Origin: Ureibacillus xyleni
GTDB taxonomy: Bacteria; Bacillota; Bacilli; Bacillales_A; Planococcaceae
Length of the DNA: 64,000 nt
NCBI RefSeq assembly: GCF_900217795.1
Contig: NZ_OBMQ01000002.1
Coordinates: 1 to 64,000 of the forward strand
Direction: 5' to 3'
The stretch's first letter is position 1. Every line of letters begins with the position of its first letter. Below the pieces are notes generated by a model. It had not been told where the DNA came from and searched no databases. It saw only the letters and a list, made by a program, of their open reading frames with translations. This document shows, piece after piece, positions 18,786 to 27,524 of the stretch. A program made the position numbers and the translations under genes.

Positions 18786-19133
18786 ATGGGGAACGAATCA
18801 TTCTACCAAGAATTTGAAGTGTTTAGTCGTCGTACAAAAACATCACCATTTCAACATCAATTTAGCTTATTAGCGCCTAACGAAGACATTGCAATGGTAA
18901 TGGCACAAGAAAACTTTATGCGCCGTGAGCCTGTTGCAGATATTTGGGTAGTTAAACGCGATCATATCCGTGGGCTAAATTCAGAAGAACGTCAAATAGT
19001 AGAACGTTTAGATAATAAAGATTACCGTTTAACAAAAGGTTATGGTTATCTACGTAAAAAATGGCGTCAGTACGAACAAGGTATGTTTGATGAAAAAGAA
19101 ATTTTATCTTGGGCTGGAGGTCAGAAAAAATGA
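18786..19133 (+). CDS. paaB: phenylacetyl-CoA epoxidase subunit PaaB
   Basis: A small subunit of 115 residues that holds the PaaAC heterodimers together. The motifs FYQEFEVFSRR, HQFSLLAPNEDIAMVMAQENF and RREPVADIWVVKRDHI are family typical. It is somewhat longer than the E. coli protein (95). The start is ATG 18786 with AAGGGGG 9 nt upstream; an in-frame start at 18756 lies within paaA. Its stop overlaps the paaC start (ATGA). Confidence 0.93.
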   Translation: MGNESFYQEFEVFSRRTKTSPFQHQFSLLAPNEDIAMVMAQENFMRREPVADIWVVKRDHIRGLNSEERQIVERLDNKDYRLTKGYGYLRKKWRQYEQGMFDEKEILSWAGGQKK

Positions 19134-19918
19134 CACAAAAATTCGAAAATCCAGTAGTTGAACTATTATTCCAATTAGCAGATGATGATTATCTATTTTC
19201 ATATCGTGGTTCAGAATGGTTAGGATTAGCACCACATATTGAAGAGGACGTAGCATTTTCTTCTATTACACAAGATACAATGGGCCACGCAACAGTATAC
19301 TATCGTTTACTTGAAGGGTTAGGTTTAGGTGCGGCGGATTCTCTTGCGCATATCCGTCCTGCAGCTGAACGTAAAAATAGTATTTTAGTGGAACGTCCAA
19401 ATGGTGAAGGGTGCTACATGGAAAATCCACGTTATGATTGGGCATATGCAGTGGCAAGAAGCTACATTTATACAACAGCTAAAAAGATCAAAATAGATTC
19501 TTTAAAATCTAGTTCTGACCAATCATTGGCAGAAGCTGCAGTGAAAATTAGCATGGAATTATACTACCATTTACTTCACTGGAAAACTTGGTTTGTACAA
19601 TTATTTAATGCAACTGAAGAAGCCAGAAATCGCATGACAAAGGCTCTAGAAAAAGTGGTTGCAGATAGTGGCGATTTATTCTCATTTGGTGATGCAGCTT
19701 CAGAAATTACAAATGCTAGTTTAATTGAATCAGAACAAGTTCTATTAAATCGTTGGACGGAATATGTTAAACCAGTGTTTGAAACTATTAAAGTTGCTGT
19801 TCCTACATTCGGTAAACCAGAGCGTAATGGTCGTAACGGTGAACATACAAATGAATTACAAGATGCAATTGATACAATGTCCGAGGTATATGCAACAGAC
19901 TTAGCAGCAGCTTGGTAA
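19130..19918 (+). CDS. paaC: phenylacetyl-CoA epoxidase subunit PaaC
   Basis: The structural ferritin-like partner of PaaA, 262 residues. The helix that in PaaA carries QDEMGH reads QDTMGHA here, so the metal-binding Glu is replaced by Thr. Loss of the diiron site is normal for PaaC, which is a scaffold. WLGLAPHIEEDVAFSSI and YYHLLHWKTW are typical stretches. The start is ATG 19130 with GGAGG 9 nt upstream, overlapping paaB by 4 nt. Confidence 0.93.
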   Translation: MTQKFENPVVELLFQLADDDYLFSYRGSEWLGLAPHIEEDVAFSSITQDTMGHATVYYRLLEGLGLGAADSLAHIRPAAERKNSILVERPNGEGCYMENPRYDWAYAVARSYIYTTAKKIKIDSLKSSSDQSLAEAAVKISMELYYHLLHWKTWFVQLFNATEEARNRMTKALEKVVADSGDLFSFGDAASEITNASLIESEQVLLNRWTEYVKPVFETIKVAVPTFGKPERNGRNGEHTNELQDAIDTMSEVYATDLAAAW

Positions 19919-19934
19919 AGAGGAGGGGAAAAGA

Positions 19935-20429
19935 ATGACAGCTGTAGATACTAAAGATCAAATCTATCAAGTGCTTGAGACAATAAAAGATCCTGAAATC
20001 GACACGGTGAGTGTTCTTGACTTAGGGATGGTAGAGCATGTGGAAATAGAAGGTGGGCATGTCACAATAAAAATGCTACCAACGTTTTCTGGCTGTCCTG
20101 CACTAAATATAATCCAAGGAAATATCGAACGTGCTGTCAAAACGGTTGAGAATGTAGATTCTGTGGAAGTTCAATTTATTTTCAACCCTCCTTGGACTTC
20201 CGACAGAATCACTGAAAAAGGAAGAGAAGGGTTAAAGCAATTTGGTATTGCTCCACCGCCAAAATACTTAGAAGAAGACGGCTCATGGCATGTAAACTGT
20301 CCATATTGCAATTCTGAATACGTGACGATGGAAAATATTTTCGGTCCTACTGCATGTCGTAGTATTTTATATTGCAAAAGTTGTAAAAACCCATTTGAAG
20401 CTATGAAGCCTATATCAACATTAATGTAA
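19935..20429 (+). CDS. paaD: phenylacetate oxygenase maturation protein PaaD
   Basis: A 164-residue protein. The N-terminal MIP18/DUF59 domain (about 1-100) has IKDPEIDTVSVLDLGMVEHV and SGCPALN. The C-terminal PaaD zinc-ribbon-like part holds CPYCNSE and CRSILYCKSC. PaaD is linked to maturation or Fe-S assembly of the PAA oxygenase system; in E. coli that was tied to PaaE, which is missing here. It sits 16 bp after paaC behind AGGAGGGG. Confidence 0.93.
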   Translation: MTAVDTKDQIYQVLETIKDPEIDTVSVLDLGMVEHVEIEGGHVTIKMLPTFSGCPALNIIQGNIERAVKTVENVDSVEVQFIFNPPWTSDRITEKGREGLKQFGIAPPPKYLEEDGSWHVNCPYCNSEYVTMENIFGPTACRSILYCKSCKNPFEAMKPISTLM

Positions 20430-20444
20430 AAAGGAGAGATAACT

Positions 20445-20747
20445 ATGGCTAAATTAATCGCACTTTATAGTCAGCCACAAGACCCAGCTGCTTTTGATCA
20501 ACACTATTATGAGGTACATGTACCAATCACTGAAAAAATTCCAGGATTACGTGAAATGCGTGTAACGAAATTTTCAGGTACACCTATGGGAAAAGAATCA
20601 CCTTATTACTTAATGTGTGAAATGATTTATGACAGCATGGAAGATTTAAAAAATGGTATGCGTTCTGATGAAGGGAAAGCATCTGGTAAAGATTTAATGA
20701 GTTTTGCTGGAGACATCGTTACATTAATGATTGGTGAAGATGCTTAA
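20445..20747 (+). CDS. EthD-like dimeric alpha-beta barrel protein
   Basis: A 100-residue protein of the EthD/dimeric ferredoxin-like barrel type: LIALYSQPQDPAAFDQHYYEVHVPI is the characteristic start, where YxxxHxP is the family motif. EthD relatives are known from oxidative degradation gene clusters and their chemistry is poorly defined. It lies between paaD and paaF, 15 bp after the former and overlapping the latter start by 1 nt, so it is clearly part of the operon. A role in handling an unstable intermediate is a guess. Confidence 0.8.
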   Translation: MAKLIALYSQPQDPAAFDQHYYEVHVPITEKIPGLREMRVTKFSGTPMGKESPYYLMCEMIYDSMEDLKNGMRSDEGKASGKDLMSFAGDIVTLMIGEDA

Positions 20748-21520
20748 TGGCATTTGAATTCATTGAAACTTCCAAACAATCTTATATTGGATTAGTGGAG
20801 TTAAATCGACCAAAACAATATAATGCGTTAAATCGTACAATGGTGCGCGAAATAGTTGAGGCATTAGAAAACTTCGATCGTGATGAAGATATCCGTGTCA
20901 TTGTAATGTCAGGTCGGGGTAATGCTTTTTCAGCTGGAGCAGATATTGACGAAATGGCGTATGACGATTCGATTAAACTTGAACTATTAAACCAATTTGC
21001 AGATTGGGATCGTATTTCTTTAATAAAGAAACCGATTATTGGAGCAGTTCAAGGTTTTGTATTCGGCGGTGGTTTTGAGCTTGCGCTAAGTTGTGACATG
21101 CTTATTTCAGCTGAAGGAACTGAATTTTGCTTCCCTGAAGTTACTCTTGGCGTAATGCCAGGTGCAGGGGGAACACAGCGACTAACAAAACTCGTTGGGC
21201 GTACAAAAGCTTTAGAATGGATTTGGACTGGAAATCGGATTAAAGCAAAAGAAGCCCTTCAATACGGTATTATAAACAAAATCGTACAACGAGAAGTATT
21301 AATGGAAGAGACGTTGAAGATTGCTAGTTCCATCAGTAATCAACCACCGCTAGCTATTCGCTTAATTAAAGAGTCGGTAAGTAAAGCGGTGGACTATTCA
21401 CTTTATGAAGGTATGCAATACGAACGGAAAAACTTCTACTTATTATTCTCATCAGAAGATCAAAAAGAAGGTATGCAAGCTTTTGTAGAAAAGCGCAAAC
21501 CTCAGTTTAAGGGGCAATAA
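20747..21520 (+). CDS. paaF: enoyl-CoA hydratase PaaF-like
   Basis: A 257-residue crotonase. The oxyanion-hole region is FSAGADIDEM, and both catalytic glutamates are present in GGGFELALSCD and CFPEVTLGVMPGAGGTQRL. With two catalytic Glu it should be a hydratase, matching PaaF (2,3-dehydroadipyl-CoA hydratase). Its ATG overlaps the EthD stop by one base. The assignment to PaaF rather than another hydratase is from operon context and retained Glu residues. Confidence 0.82.
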   Translation: MAFEFIETSKQSYIGLVELNRPKQYNALNRTMVREIVEALENFDRDEDIRVIVMSGRGNAFSAGADIDEMAYDDSIKLELLNQFADWDRISLIKKPIIGAVQGFVFGGGFELALSCDMLISAEGTEFCFPEVTLGVMPGAGGTQRLTKLVGRTKALEWIWTGNRIKAKEALQYGIINKIVQREVLMEETLKIASSISNQPPLAIRLIKESVSKAVDYSLYEGMQYERKNFYLLFSSEDQKEGMQAFVEKRKPQFKGQ

Positions 21521-21521
21521 C

Positions 21522-22295
21522 ATGTACGAAACAATCGAATATGTGGTAGCTAACAATGTATGTACGATTCTTTTAAATCGTCCAGATTCTCTAAACGCTT
21601 TTACAGCTAACATGAATCGTGAGCTTCAACAAGCAATTAAACAAGCTGAAAAAGATTCAAATGTTCGTTGTATTGTAATAAAAGGAGCCGGAAAAGGTTT
21701 TTGCTCTGGACAAGACCTATCCACGGTAGATAAATCAATGGATCACGGTGAAGTGTTAACAACTTTATACGGTCCAATGGTTAAACAAATCTACAATTGC
21801 GAAAAACCAATAATAGCTGGTGTTCATGGGGCGGCAGCTGGAGCTGGTTTTAGTTTAGCCTTAGCATGTGATTTTAGAATTATGGCGGAAAAGTCCTTTT
21901 TCTTAAATGCATTTGTGCATGTTGGGTTGATACCAGACTCTGGGAATCTATTCTTTTTAAAACAACTTGTTGGAAATGCAAAAGCGTTAGAAATCTCTGT
22001 TTTAGGAGAACGGATTTTACCTAATGAAGCTTTAGCTTTAGGTTTAGCTACAAAAGTAGTGGCTAATGAAACTTTTGATGAAGAAGTAGCTTTGTTTGCT
22101 GAGAAAGTTGCAAATCTTCCAACAAAGGCAATCTCATTAATGAAGCGTACATTACGTGCAGCAGATGAGTTATCTTTTGAAGAGTTTTTAGCATATGAAG
22201 CACAAGGGCAACGAATTGCGGGTTTAACAAAAGATCATCGAGAAGGTGTTCAAGCTTTCACAGAAAAAAGAAAACCTATTTTTGTAGGCGATTAA
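21522..22295 (+). CDS. paaG: 1,2-epoxyphenylacetyl-CoA isomerase PaaG-like
   Basis: A 257-residue crotonase distinct from the preceding one. It has GFCSGQDLS, GAAAGAGFSLALACD and VGLIPDSGNLFF. The PDSG motif with Asp and the lack of the second hydratase Glu match PaaG, which converts the ring epoxide to oxepin-CoA and shifts double bonds. It lies 1 bp after paaF. Confidence 0.85.
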   Translation: MYETIEYVVANNVCTILLNRPDSLNAFTANMNRELQQAIKQAEKDSNVRCIVIKGAGKGFCSGQDLSTVDKSMDHGEVLTTLYGPMVKQIYNCEKPIIAGVHGAAAGAGFSLALACDFRIMAEKSFFLNAFVHVGLIPDSGNLFFLKQLVGNAKALEISVLGERILPNEALALGLATKVVANETFDEEVALFAEKVANLPTKAISLMKRTLRAADELSFEEFLAYEAQGQRIAGLTKDHREGVQAFTEKRKPIFVGD

Positions 22296-22308
22296 AGGAG
22301 AGATTGAA

Positions 22309-23814
22309 ATGTCAACTGTAGAAGAAAAAGTCTCATTAAAACGTGAATATTATCATCTAATTATTAATGGAGAGAAAGTAGAAAGTAGTAATGGTGCAAC
22401 AATTGATACTTTTAACCCTGCAACAGGTGAATTAATTGCTAAAGTTGCTAAAGCGACGAAAGAAGATGCTGAGCGTGCAGTACAAGCAGCTCGTGACGCT
22501 TTTGATAATGGAAAGTGGAGTAAATATCCAGTATCTCGTCGTGCACAAGTATTAAATAAAATTGCTGCGATTATGCGTTCTCGTTTTAACGAGCTTGTTG
22601 AACTTGAAATCTTAGATACAGGAAAATCTTTAAGTGCAGCTCAAGGACAAGTACATCAAGCAATTGAAGACTTTGAGTTCTATGCAGCAGCAGCAGTTGG
22701 ACATCGAGGTGTAGTAAATAACTTACCAGGCCAATTCAGTAACTATACTGAAAAAGAAGCAGTTGGTGTTTGTGCTCAAATTATTCCTTGGAACTACCCT
22801 TTAATGATGGCAGCTTGGAAAATTGCTCCTGCAATCGCAGTTGGTTGTTCGGTAGTAGTAAAACCAGCTTCTTTAACTCCATTAACAGCAATCATTTTAG
22901 GTGAGATTTGTCTTGAAGCAGGAGTTCCTGCCGGGGTTGTAAATATCGTACCAGGTTCAGGTTCTGAAGTTGGAAACTATTTAGTAGAACATGAATTAGT
23001 AGATAAAGTGGCATTCACAGGTTCTACACCAATTGGGAAAGATATTATGAAGAAAGCTTCAGATACATTAAAGCGTGTTACTTTAGAGCTTGGTGGTAAA
23101 TCTCCAAATCTAGTATTTGAAGATGCAGATATTGATGCTGCGGTAGATGGCTCATTATATGGAATCTTCTACAATTCAGGTCAATCATGTGAAGCACGTT
23201 CACGTTTATATATTCAAGAAAGCATTTACGATGAATTCATGGAGAAATTTGTTGCAAAGGCAAAACAAATTAAACTTGGTGATCCTTTTAGTAAAGAAAC
23301 ACATATGGGCGCAATCATTGACCAAGCACAAGTTGATGTGATTGACGGATATGTACAATCTGCTAAAGAAGAAGGAGCGACAATTCTTCTTGGTGGTAAA
23401 GTGGCTAATGTGGAAGGTTACGAAAATGGTTTCTGGTACGAGCCTACTATCATTACAGACGTTACGCAAGAAATGAAAGTAGTTCAGGAAGAAATTTTTG
23501 GGCCAGTTGTTGTAGTTAGTAAGTTTAAAGATGAAAAAGAAGCAATTCATCTAGCAAACGATACAGAATTCGGTTTAGGTTCTGCTGTTTGGTCAAAGGA
23601 TGGTGCACGTGCTACACGTGTCGCAAATGCAATCCAAGCAGGTATCGTAATGGTGAACTGTCCATTCTCTGCAATGCCAGGTACGCCATTTGGTGGTTAC
23701 AAACAATCAGGTTTTGGACGTGAACTTTGTATCGAAACGTTAGATCTTTACACAGAAACTAAGAGTATTATCTCTTATTACGGTAGTCGCCCATTAAACC
23801 CACTAGGCTTATAA
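22309..23814 (+). CDS. aldehyde dehydrogenase of the phenylacetate operon
   Basis: A 501-residue NAD(P)+-dependent aldehyde dehydrogenase with IIPWNYPLMMAAWK, the NAD fold FTGSTPIGK, catalytic Glu in LELGGKSPN and catalytic Cys in NSGQSCEA. It has no C-terminal MaoC hydratase domain, so it is not a fused PaaZ (about 680 residues). It resembles the betaine or phenylacetaldehyde dehydrogenase class. In the operon it could oxidise the ring-opened semialdehyde, or supply phenylacetate from phenylacetaldehyde. It is the last gene before a terminator. Confidence 0.85.
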   Translation: MSTVEEKVSLKREYYHLIINGEKVESSNGATIDTFNPATGELIAKVAKATKEDAERAVQAARDAFDNGKWSKYPVSRRAQVLNKIAAIMRSRFNELVELEILDTGKSLSAAQGQVHQAIEDFEFYAAAAVGHRGVVNNLPGQFSNYTEKEAVGVCAQIIPWNYPLMMAAWKIAPAIAVGCSVVVKPASLTPLTAIILGEICLEAGVPAGVVNIVPGSGSEVGNYLVEHELVDKVAFTGSTPIGKDIMKKASDTLKRVTLELGGKSPNLVFEDADIDAAVDGSLYGIFYNSGQSCEARSRLYIQESIYDEFMEKFVAKAKQIKLGDPFSKETHMGAIIDQAQVDVIDGYVQSAKEEGATILLGGKVANVEGYENGFWYEPTIITDVTQEMKVVQEEIFGPVVVVSKFKDEKEAIHLANDTEFGLGSAVWSKDGARATRVANAIQAGIVMVNCPFSAMPGTPFGGYKQSGFGRELCIETLDLYTETKSIISYYGSRPLNPLGL

Positions 23815-23823
23815 AATACGAAA

Positions 23824-23861
23824 AAGAATAGGGGATTGTTCTCCTATTCTTCTATTTTTTA
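23824..23861 (+). terminator. terminator after the aldehyde dehydrogenase gene
   Basis: AAGAATAGGGGA (from 23824) pairs with TCTCCTATTCTT (to about 23851) over a short loop, followed by CTATTTTTT. Confidence 0.8.
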
Positions 23862-23935
23862 ATTTGCTAAGTGCTTCAAAGGCTAATCTCCAAAACATAA
23901 TTGACTAAGTTTTTCAACTAATGGGAGGATTATAG

Positions 23936-24811
23936 ATGAAAGTAAAACATATAACAGTAATTGGTTCTGGTGTTATGGGGCGAGGTATTGCGTATGTTTC
24001 CGCAATCGGGGGATTTACTACTACTTTAATTGATGTTAATAGTCAAGCATTACAAAGTGCAGAAAAAGAGATTAATAGCATTTTTGAAAAATCTTTAAAA
24101 CGTGGGAAATTAACAGACCAACAAGCTGCTCAAGGACAAGCAAACTTATCCTATACAACAAATATGGCAGATGGGGTAAGTAATGCAGACTTAATTATAG
24201 AAGCTGTACCTGAAAAAGCTGATATTAAGAAGGCTGTTTTTGAACAGATGGAAAAGTATGCACCATCTTCGTGCTACTTTGCAACGAATACATCCACAAT
24301 GAGTCCGACTGAAATTGCCTCGTATGCAAATCGACCAGAACGTACGATTGCCATGCATTTTTTCAACCCTGTTCACCGAATGAAGCTTGTTGAAATTGTG
24401 CGCGGTTTAGAAACAAACGATGAAACAGCAGACATCATTCGTGAAGTTGCGGAACAAATGGGTAAAGAAACAGTGGTTATTAACGAATTCCCGGGCTTTG
24501 TTACAAGTCGTATAAGTGCACTTGTTGGAAATGAAGCATTTTATATGCTACAAGAAGGCCTAGGTACACCTGAAGAGATCGATAAAGCAATTAAACTAGG
24601 ATTAAATTATCCGATGGGTCCATTTGAATTAGTGGATTTAGTAGGCTTAGATGTACGTTTAAATAACTTGCGCTACTTACATGAAAAATTAGGGGAAAAA
24701 TATAGACCAGCGCCACTATTAGAACAATATGTTAAGGCAGGTCGACTTGGCCGCAAAAGTGGACGTGGTGTTTATGACTATACAGATGATAAAGAGTTGG
24801 TGAAAAAATGA
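23936..24811 (+). CDS. paaH: 3-hydroxyacyl-CoA dehydrogenase PaaH-like
   Basis: A 291-residue NAD-dependent dehydrogenase: Rossmann motif GSGVMGRGIA near residue 9, ATNTSTMS, and catalytic His in AMHFFNPVHRMKLVEIV. The C-terminal dimer domain has GLNYPMGPFELVDLVGLD. Length and motifs match 3-hydroxybutyryl-CoA dehydrogenases; PaaH oxidises 3-hydroxyadipyl-CoA. A good GGGAGG site precedes ATG 23936. It overlaps the thiolase by 4 nt, and a generic fatty-acid role cannot be excluded. Confidence 0.85.
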   Translation: MKVKHITVIGSGVMGRGIAYVSAIGGFTTTLIDVNSQALQSAEKEINSIFEKSLKRGKLTDQQAAQGQANLSYTTNMADGVSNADLIIEAVPEKADIKKAVFEQMEKYAPSSCYFATNTSTMSPTEIASYANRPERTIAMHFFNPVHRMKLVEIVRGLETNDETADIIREVAEQMGKETVVINEFPGFVTSRISALVGNEAFYMLQEGLGTPEEIDKAIKLGLNYPMGPFELVDLVGLDVRLNNLRYLHEKLGEKYRPAPLLEQYVKAGRLGRKSGRGVYDYTDDKELVKK

Positions 24812-26013
24812 ATGAAGTGGTAATTGTCGATGCAGTGAGAACTCCGATTGGTCGGTACAAAGGTGCTTTAAAATCAGTACGACCAGATGATTTAGGTGCA
24901 ATTGTCATTAAGGCATTAATTGAACGTAATCCGAATGTGCCAGTGGACCAAATTGAAGACGTTGTATTAGGAAATGCCAACCAAGCAGGGGAAGATAATC
25001 GTGATGTTGCACGGATGTCTGCTTTACTTGCTGGGTTACCAATTGAAGTTGGTGGTACAACGATTAATCGTCTTTGTGGTTCTGGAATGGATGCCATTCA
25101 TTATGCAGCTCGCGCTATTATGGCTGGTGAAGGGGATATTTTCATCGCTGGTGGTACAGAAAGTATGACTCGTGCACCATTTGTTATGGCAAAGGCGGAA
25201 AGCGATTTTCCACGTGGCGATTTAAAAATGTTCGACACGACAATTGGCTGGCGCTTTACAAATCCAAAATTGCATGAGATGTACGGCTCCGACTCAATGC
25301 CACAAACGGCTGAAAATGTTGCTCAAAGATTTAAAATTAGCCGTGAAGAACAAGATGTATTTGCATTTGAAAGTCAACAGCGTGCAAAAAAAGCCATTGA
25401 AGAAAATCGTTTCAAAGAGGAAATCGTACCTGTTGAAATAAAAGATAGAAAAGGCAATATTACAATTGTGGATAAAGATGAACATCCTCGTCCAGATACA
25501 ACGCTTGAAAAATTAGCCCAATTACGTCCGATTTTTGATGGCGGTACTGTCACAGCTGGAAATGCATCAGGAGTAAACGATGGTGCATCAGCATTATTAC
25601 TAATGAGTGCATCTAAAGCAAAAGAGTTAGGGCTTAAACCATTAGCAAAATATGTTACAGGTGCAGTTGCTGGTTTAGAACCTGCAATAATGGGGTTAGG
25701 TCCAATTGATGCTACACGTAAAGCATTAAAACGTGCAGGACTTTCTACAGCTGATATTGGCTTAGTTGAAATTAATGAAGCATTCGCCTCTCAATCCATT
25801 GAATGTATGAAACAATTAGAATTAGATAGTTCAAAGGTTAACGTTAATGGTGGTGCAATTGCATTCGGTCATCCATTAGGTGCTAGTGGGGCGCGTATTT
25901 TGACGACATTAATCTATGAAATGCACAAACAAGATGTGCAATATGGATTAGCAACAATGTGTATTGGTGTTGGCCAAGGTATTGCGACGATTATCGAAAA
26001 AGTTACAGATTAA
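24808..26013 (+). CDS. paaJ: acyl-CoA thiolase PaaJ-like
   Basis: A 401-residue thiolase with nucleophile Cys90 in INRLCGSGMDAI, His in AIAFGHPLGASGAR and the second Cys in TMCIGVGQG. PaaJ cleaves 3-oxoadipyl-CoA and an earlier beta-keto intermediate to release acetyl-CoA. The VLGNANQAGEDNRDVARM stretch is common in PcaF/PaaJ-type thiolases. It is translationally coupled to paaH through an ATGA overlap. Confidence 0.87.
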   Translation: MNEVVIVDAVRTPIGRYKGALKSVRPDDLGAIVIKALIERNPNVPVDQIEDVVLGNANQAGEDNRDVARMSALLAGLPIEVGGTTINRLCGSGMDAIHYAARAIMAGEGDIFIAGGTESMTRAPFVMAKAESDFPRGDLKMFDTTIGWRFTNPKLHEMYGSDSMPQTAENVAQRFKISREEQDVFAFESQQRAKKAIEENRFKEEIVPVEIKDRKGNITIVDKDEHPRPDTTLEKLAQLRPIFDGGTVTAGNASGVNDGASALLLMSASKAKELGLKPLAKYVTGAVAGLEPAIMGLGPIDATRKALKRAGLSTADIGLVEINEAFASQSIECMKQLELDSSKVNVNGGAIAFGHPLGASGARILTTLIYEMHKQDVQYGLATMCIGVGQGIATIIEKVTD

Positions 26014-26024
26014 TATAATGTAGG

Positions 26025-26056
26025 AGTTGTCCCAAAAGTAATTTTTGAGGCAACTT
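26025..26056 (+). other. imperfect hairpin between the thiolase and third crotonase genes
   Basis: GGAGTTGTCCCAAAA and TTTTTGAGGCAACTTC form an imperfect stem across a 4-nt loop, with TTTATC after it. It may dampen transcription into the downstream crotonase gene. The T-run is weak. Confidence 0.35.
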
Positions 26057-26078
26057 CTTTATCTGAGGGAGGATTTTA

Positions 26079-26855
26079 ATGTCAGTTGTATTATTGGAAG
26101 TTAAAAATCACATTGCTTACGTAACCGTTAATCGACCGGATGTATTAAACTGTTTTAATTACGAAACATTATCTTCTTTACAAGAAACTGTAGATGAAAT
26201 TGCAACAAATAATGATATTCGCGTTGTCATCTTTACGGGTGCTGGTACCAAAGCATTTAGTGCAGGGGCAGATTTAAAGGAGCGTAAGTCATTAAACGAA
26301 GAACAAGTAAGACGTAATGTAAAAGCGATTCGTGATGTTTTCAATAGCATTTCTCAATTACCTCAACCAACAATTGCTGCCGTAAATGGTCATGCGTTAG
26401 GTGGCGGTTTTGAGTGGCTACTATCTTGTGATTTTGCAATTGCTGCTGAGCATGCAAAACTAGGCCTTACAGAAACAAGTTGGGCGATCATTCCAGGTGC
26501 TGGTGGAACACAACGCTTGCCACGCTTAATTGGGGAAATGAAAGCAAAAGAGATGATTTTTACGGCAAAAAAATTAACTGCCAAAGAAGCACTTTTAGAA
26601 GGAATCGTGTTAAAAGTTGTCCCAGCTGAGGATGTAGTATCAGCAAGTGAAGAATTGGCTAAGGCAATTATGAAAAATGGGCCAATTGCTGTACGACAAG
26701 CAAAATATGCGATTACGAAAGGTATGAATACGGACTTAGCGACAGGCCTTCAAATTGAAACGGAAGCTTATGAAGTGGTAATTCCAACAAAGGATCGTAT
26801 AGAGGCTTTAGAGGCGTTTAATGAGAAAAGAGAGCCGAATTTTAAAGGTGAATAG
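26079..26855 (+). CDS. enoyl-CoA hydratase/isomerase, third crotonase of the island
   Basis: A 258-residue crotonase with FSAGADLKERKSL, GGGFEWLLSCDFAIA and LTETSWAIIPGAGGTQRLPRL, so both catalytic Glu positions are filled and hydratase activity is likely. It differs clearly from the two crotonases upstream. It could be a ring-opening hydratase that replaces the MaoC half of PaaZ, or a methylglutaconyl-CoA-type hydratase. Context supports the former only weakly. A strong GAGGGAGG site precedes ATG 26079. Confidence 0.82.
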   Translation: MSVVLLEVKNHIAYVTVNRPDVLNCFNYETLSSLQETVDEIATNNDIRVVIFTGAGTKAFSAGADLKERKSLNEEQVRRNVKAIRDVFNSISQLPQPTIAAVNGHALGGGFEWLLSCDFAIAAEHAKLGLTETSWAIIPGAGGTQRLPRLIGEMKAKEMIFTAKKLTAKEALLEGIVLKVVPAEDVVSASEELAKAIMKNGPIAVRQAKYAITKGMNTDLATGLQIETEAYEVVIPTKDRIEALEAFNEKREPNFKGE

Positions 26856-26884
26856 CTATTAATATAGTAGAACTAGTAAATAAA

Positions 26885-26920
26885 AGAATCAGAAGCTTAA
26901 ACGTGTTTCTGATTCTATTT
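26885..26920. terminator. bidirectional terminator
   Basis: AGAATCAGAA (26885-26894) pairs perfectly with TTCTGATTCT (26907-26916). T-rich tails lie on both strands, so it serves the crotonase gene on the plus strand and paaY on the minus strand. Confidence 0.8.
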
Positions 26921-26935
26921 CGCGCTTGATACATA

Positions 26936-27451
26936 TTACTTATTGAAAATTTGTTTGTATTGAACTCCCTTTTGGACATATGTATCAATGGAAAGCTGAA
27001 TTAATTCTAAATCTTTTTCATTTATTTGACGCACGACTTTTCCAGGAGATCCAACAACTAGGGAACGAGGTGGGATTTTAGTTCCATTAGTGATCAATGT
27101 GTTTGCCCCGATGATGCATTCTTCACCAATTTCAACATGATCTAAAATAACAGAACCCATTCCAATGATGGAACGATTTCCTATTTTACAACCATGTAAT
27201 ACGACTTGGTGACCAACTGTTACTTCATCCCCAATGATGACAGGTGCACCTTCAAAGTGGTGGATAGTTGAATTGTCTTGTATACTGCATCTTTCGCCTA
27301 TTTGAATGAGATCCTCATCTCCGCGAAGAACGGCATTAAACCAAATTGTTGATTGAGCGCCTATTGTCACATCCCCGATAATATAGGCTCCAGGTGCAAC
27401 GAATACTGTCTCATCCACAATTGGTTTTTTGTCTAAATAAGGTACAAGCAT
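26936..27451 (-). CDS. paaY: gamma-carbonic anhydrase-like protein, PaaY type
   Basis: A 171-residue left-handed beta-helix protein built of hexapeptide repeats (VFVAPGAYIIGDVTIGAQSTI and similar). It carries histidines in STIHH, GHQVVLHGC that match the trimeric metal site of gamma-carbonic anhydrases. PaaY is a thioesterase that relieves CoA sequestration in PAA degradation. The assignment rests on its position at the end of the paa genes, because the housekeeping homologue (YtoA/YrdA) looks the same. Confidence 0.78.
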   Translation of the reverse strand: MLVPYLDKKPIVDETVFVAPGAYIIGDVTIGAQSTIWFNAVLRGDEDLIQIGERCSIQDNSTIHHFEGAPVIIGDEVTVGHQVVLHGCKIGNRSIIGMGSVILDHVEIGEECIIGANTLITNGTKIPPRSLVVGSPGKVVRQINEKDLELIQLSIDTYVQKGVQYKQIFNK

Positions 27452-27524
27452 TTCAACATCCCCTTTTTAAATATTTTAATTATTCTAAAAATATTATATC
27501 ATATTTGTAAGTGAGGTGCATTCT

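Noticed and set aside
23206-23550. 114-codon minus-strand open frame inside the aldehyde dehydrogenase gene
   Set aside because: Antisense shadow of a gene with clear catalytic motifs; Phe/Asn/Lys-rich and without an RBS.
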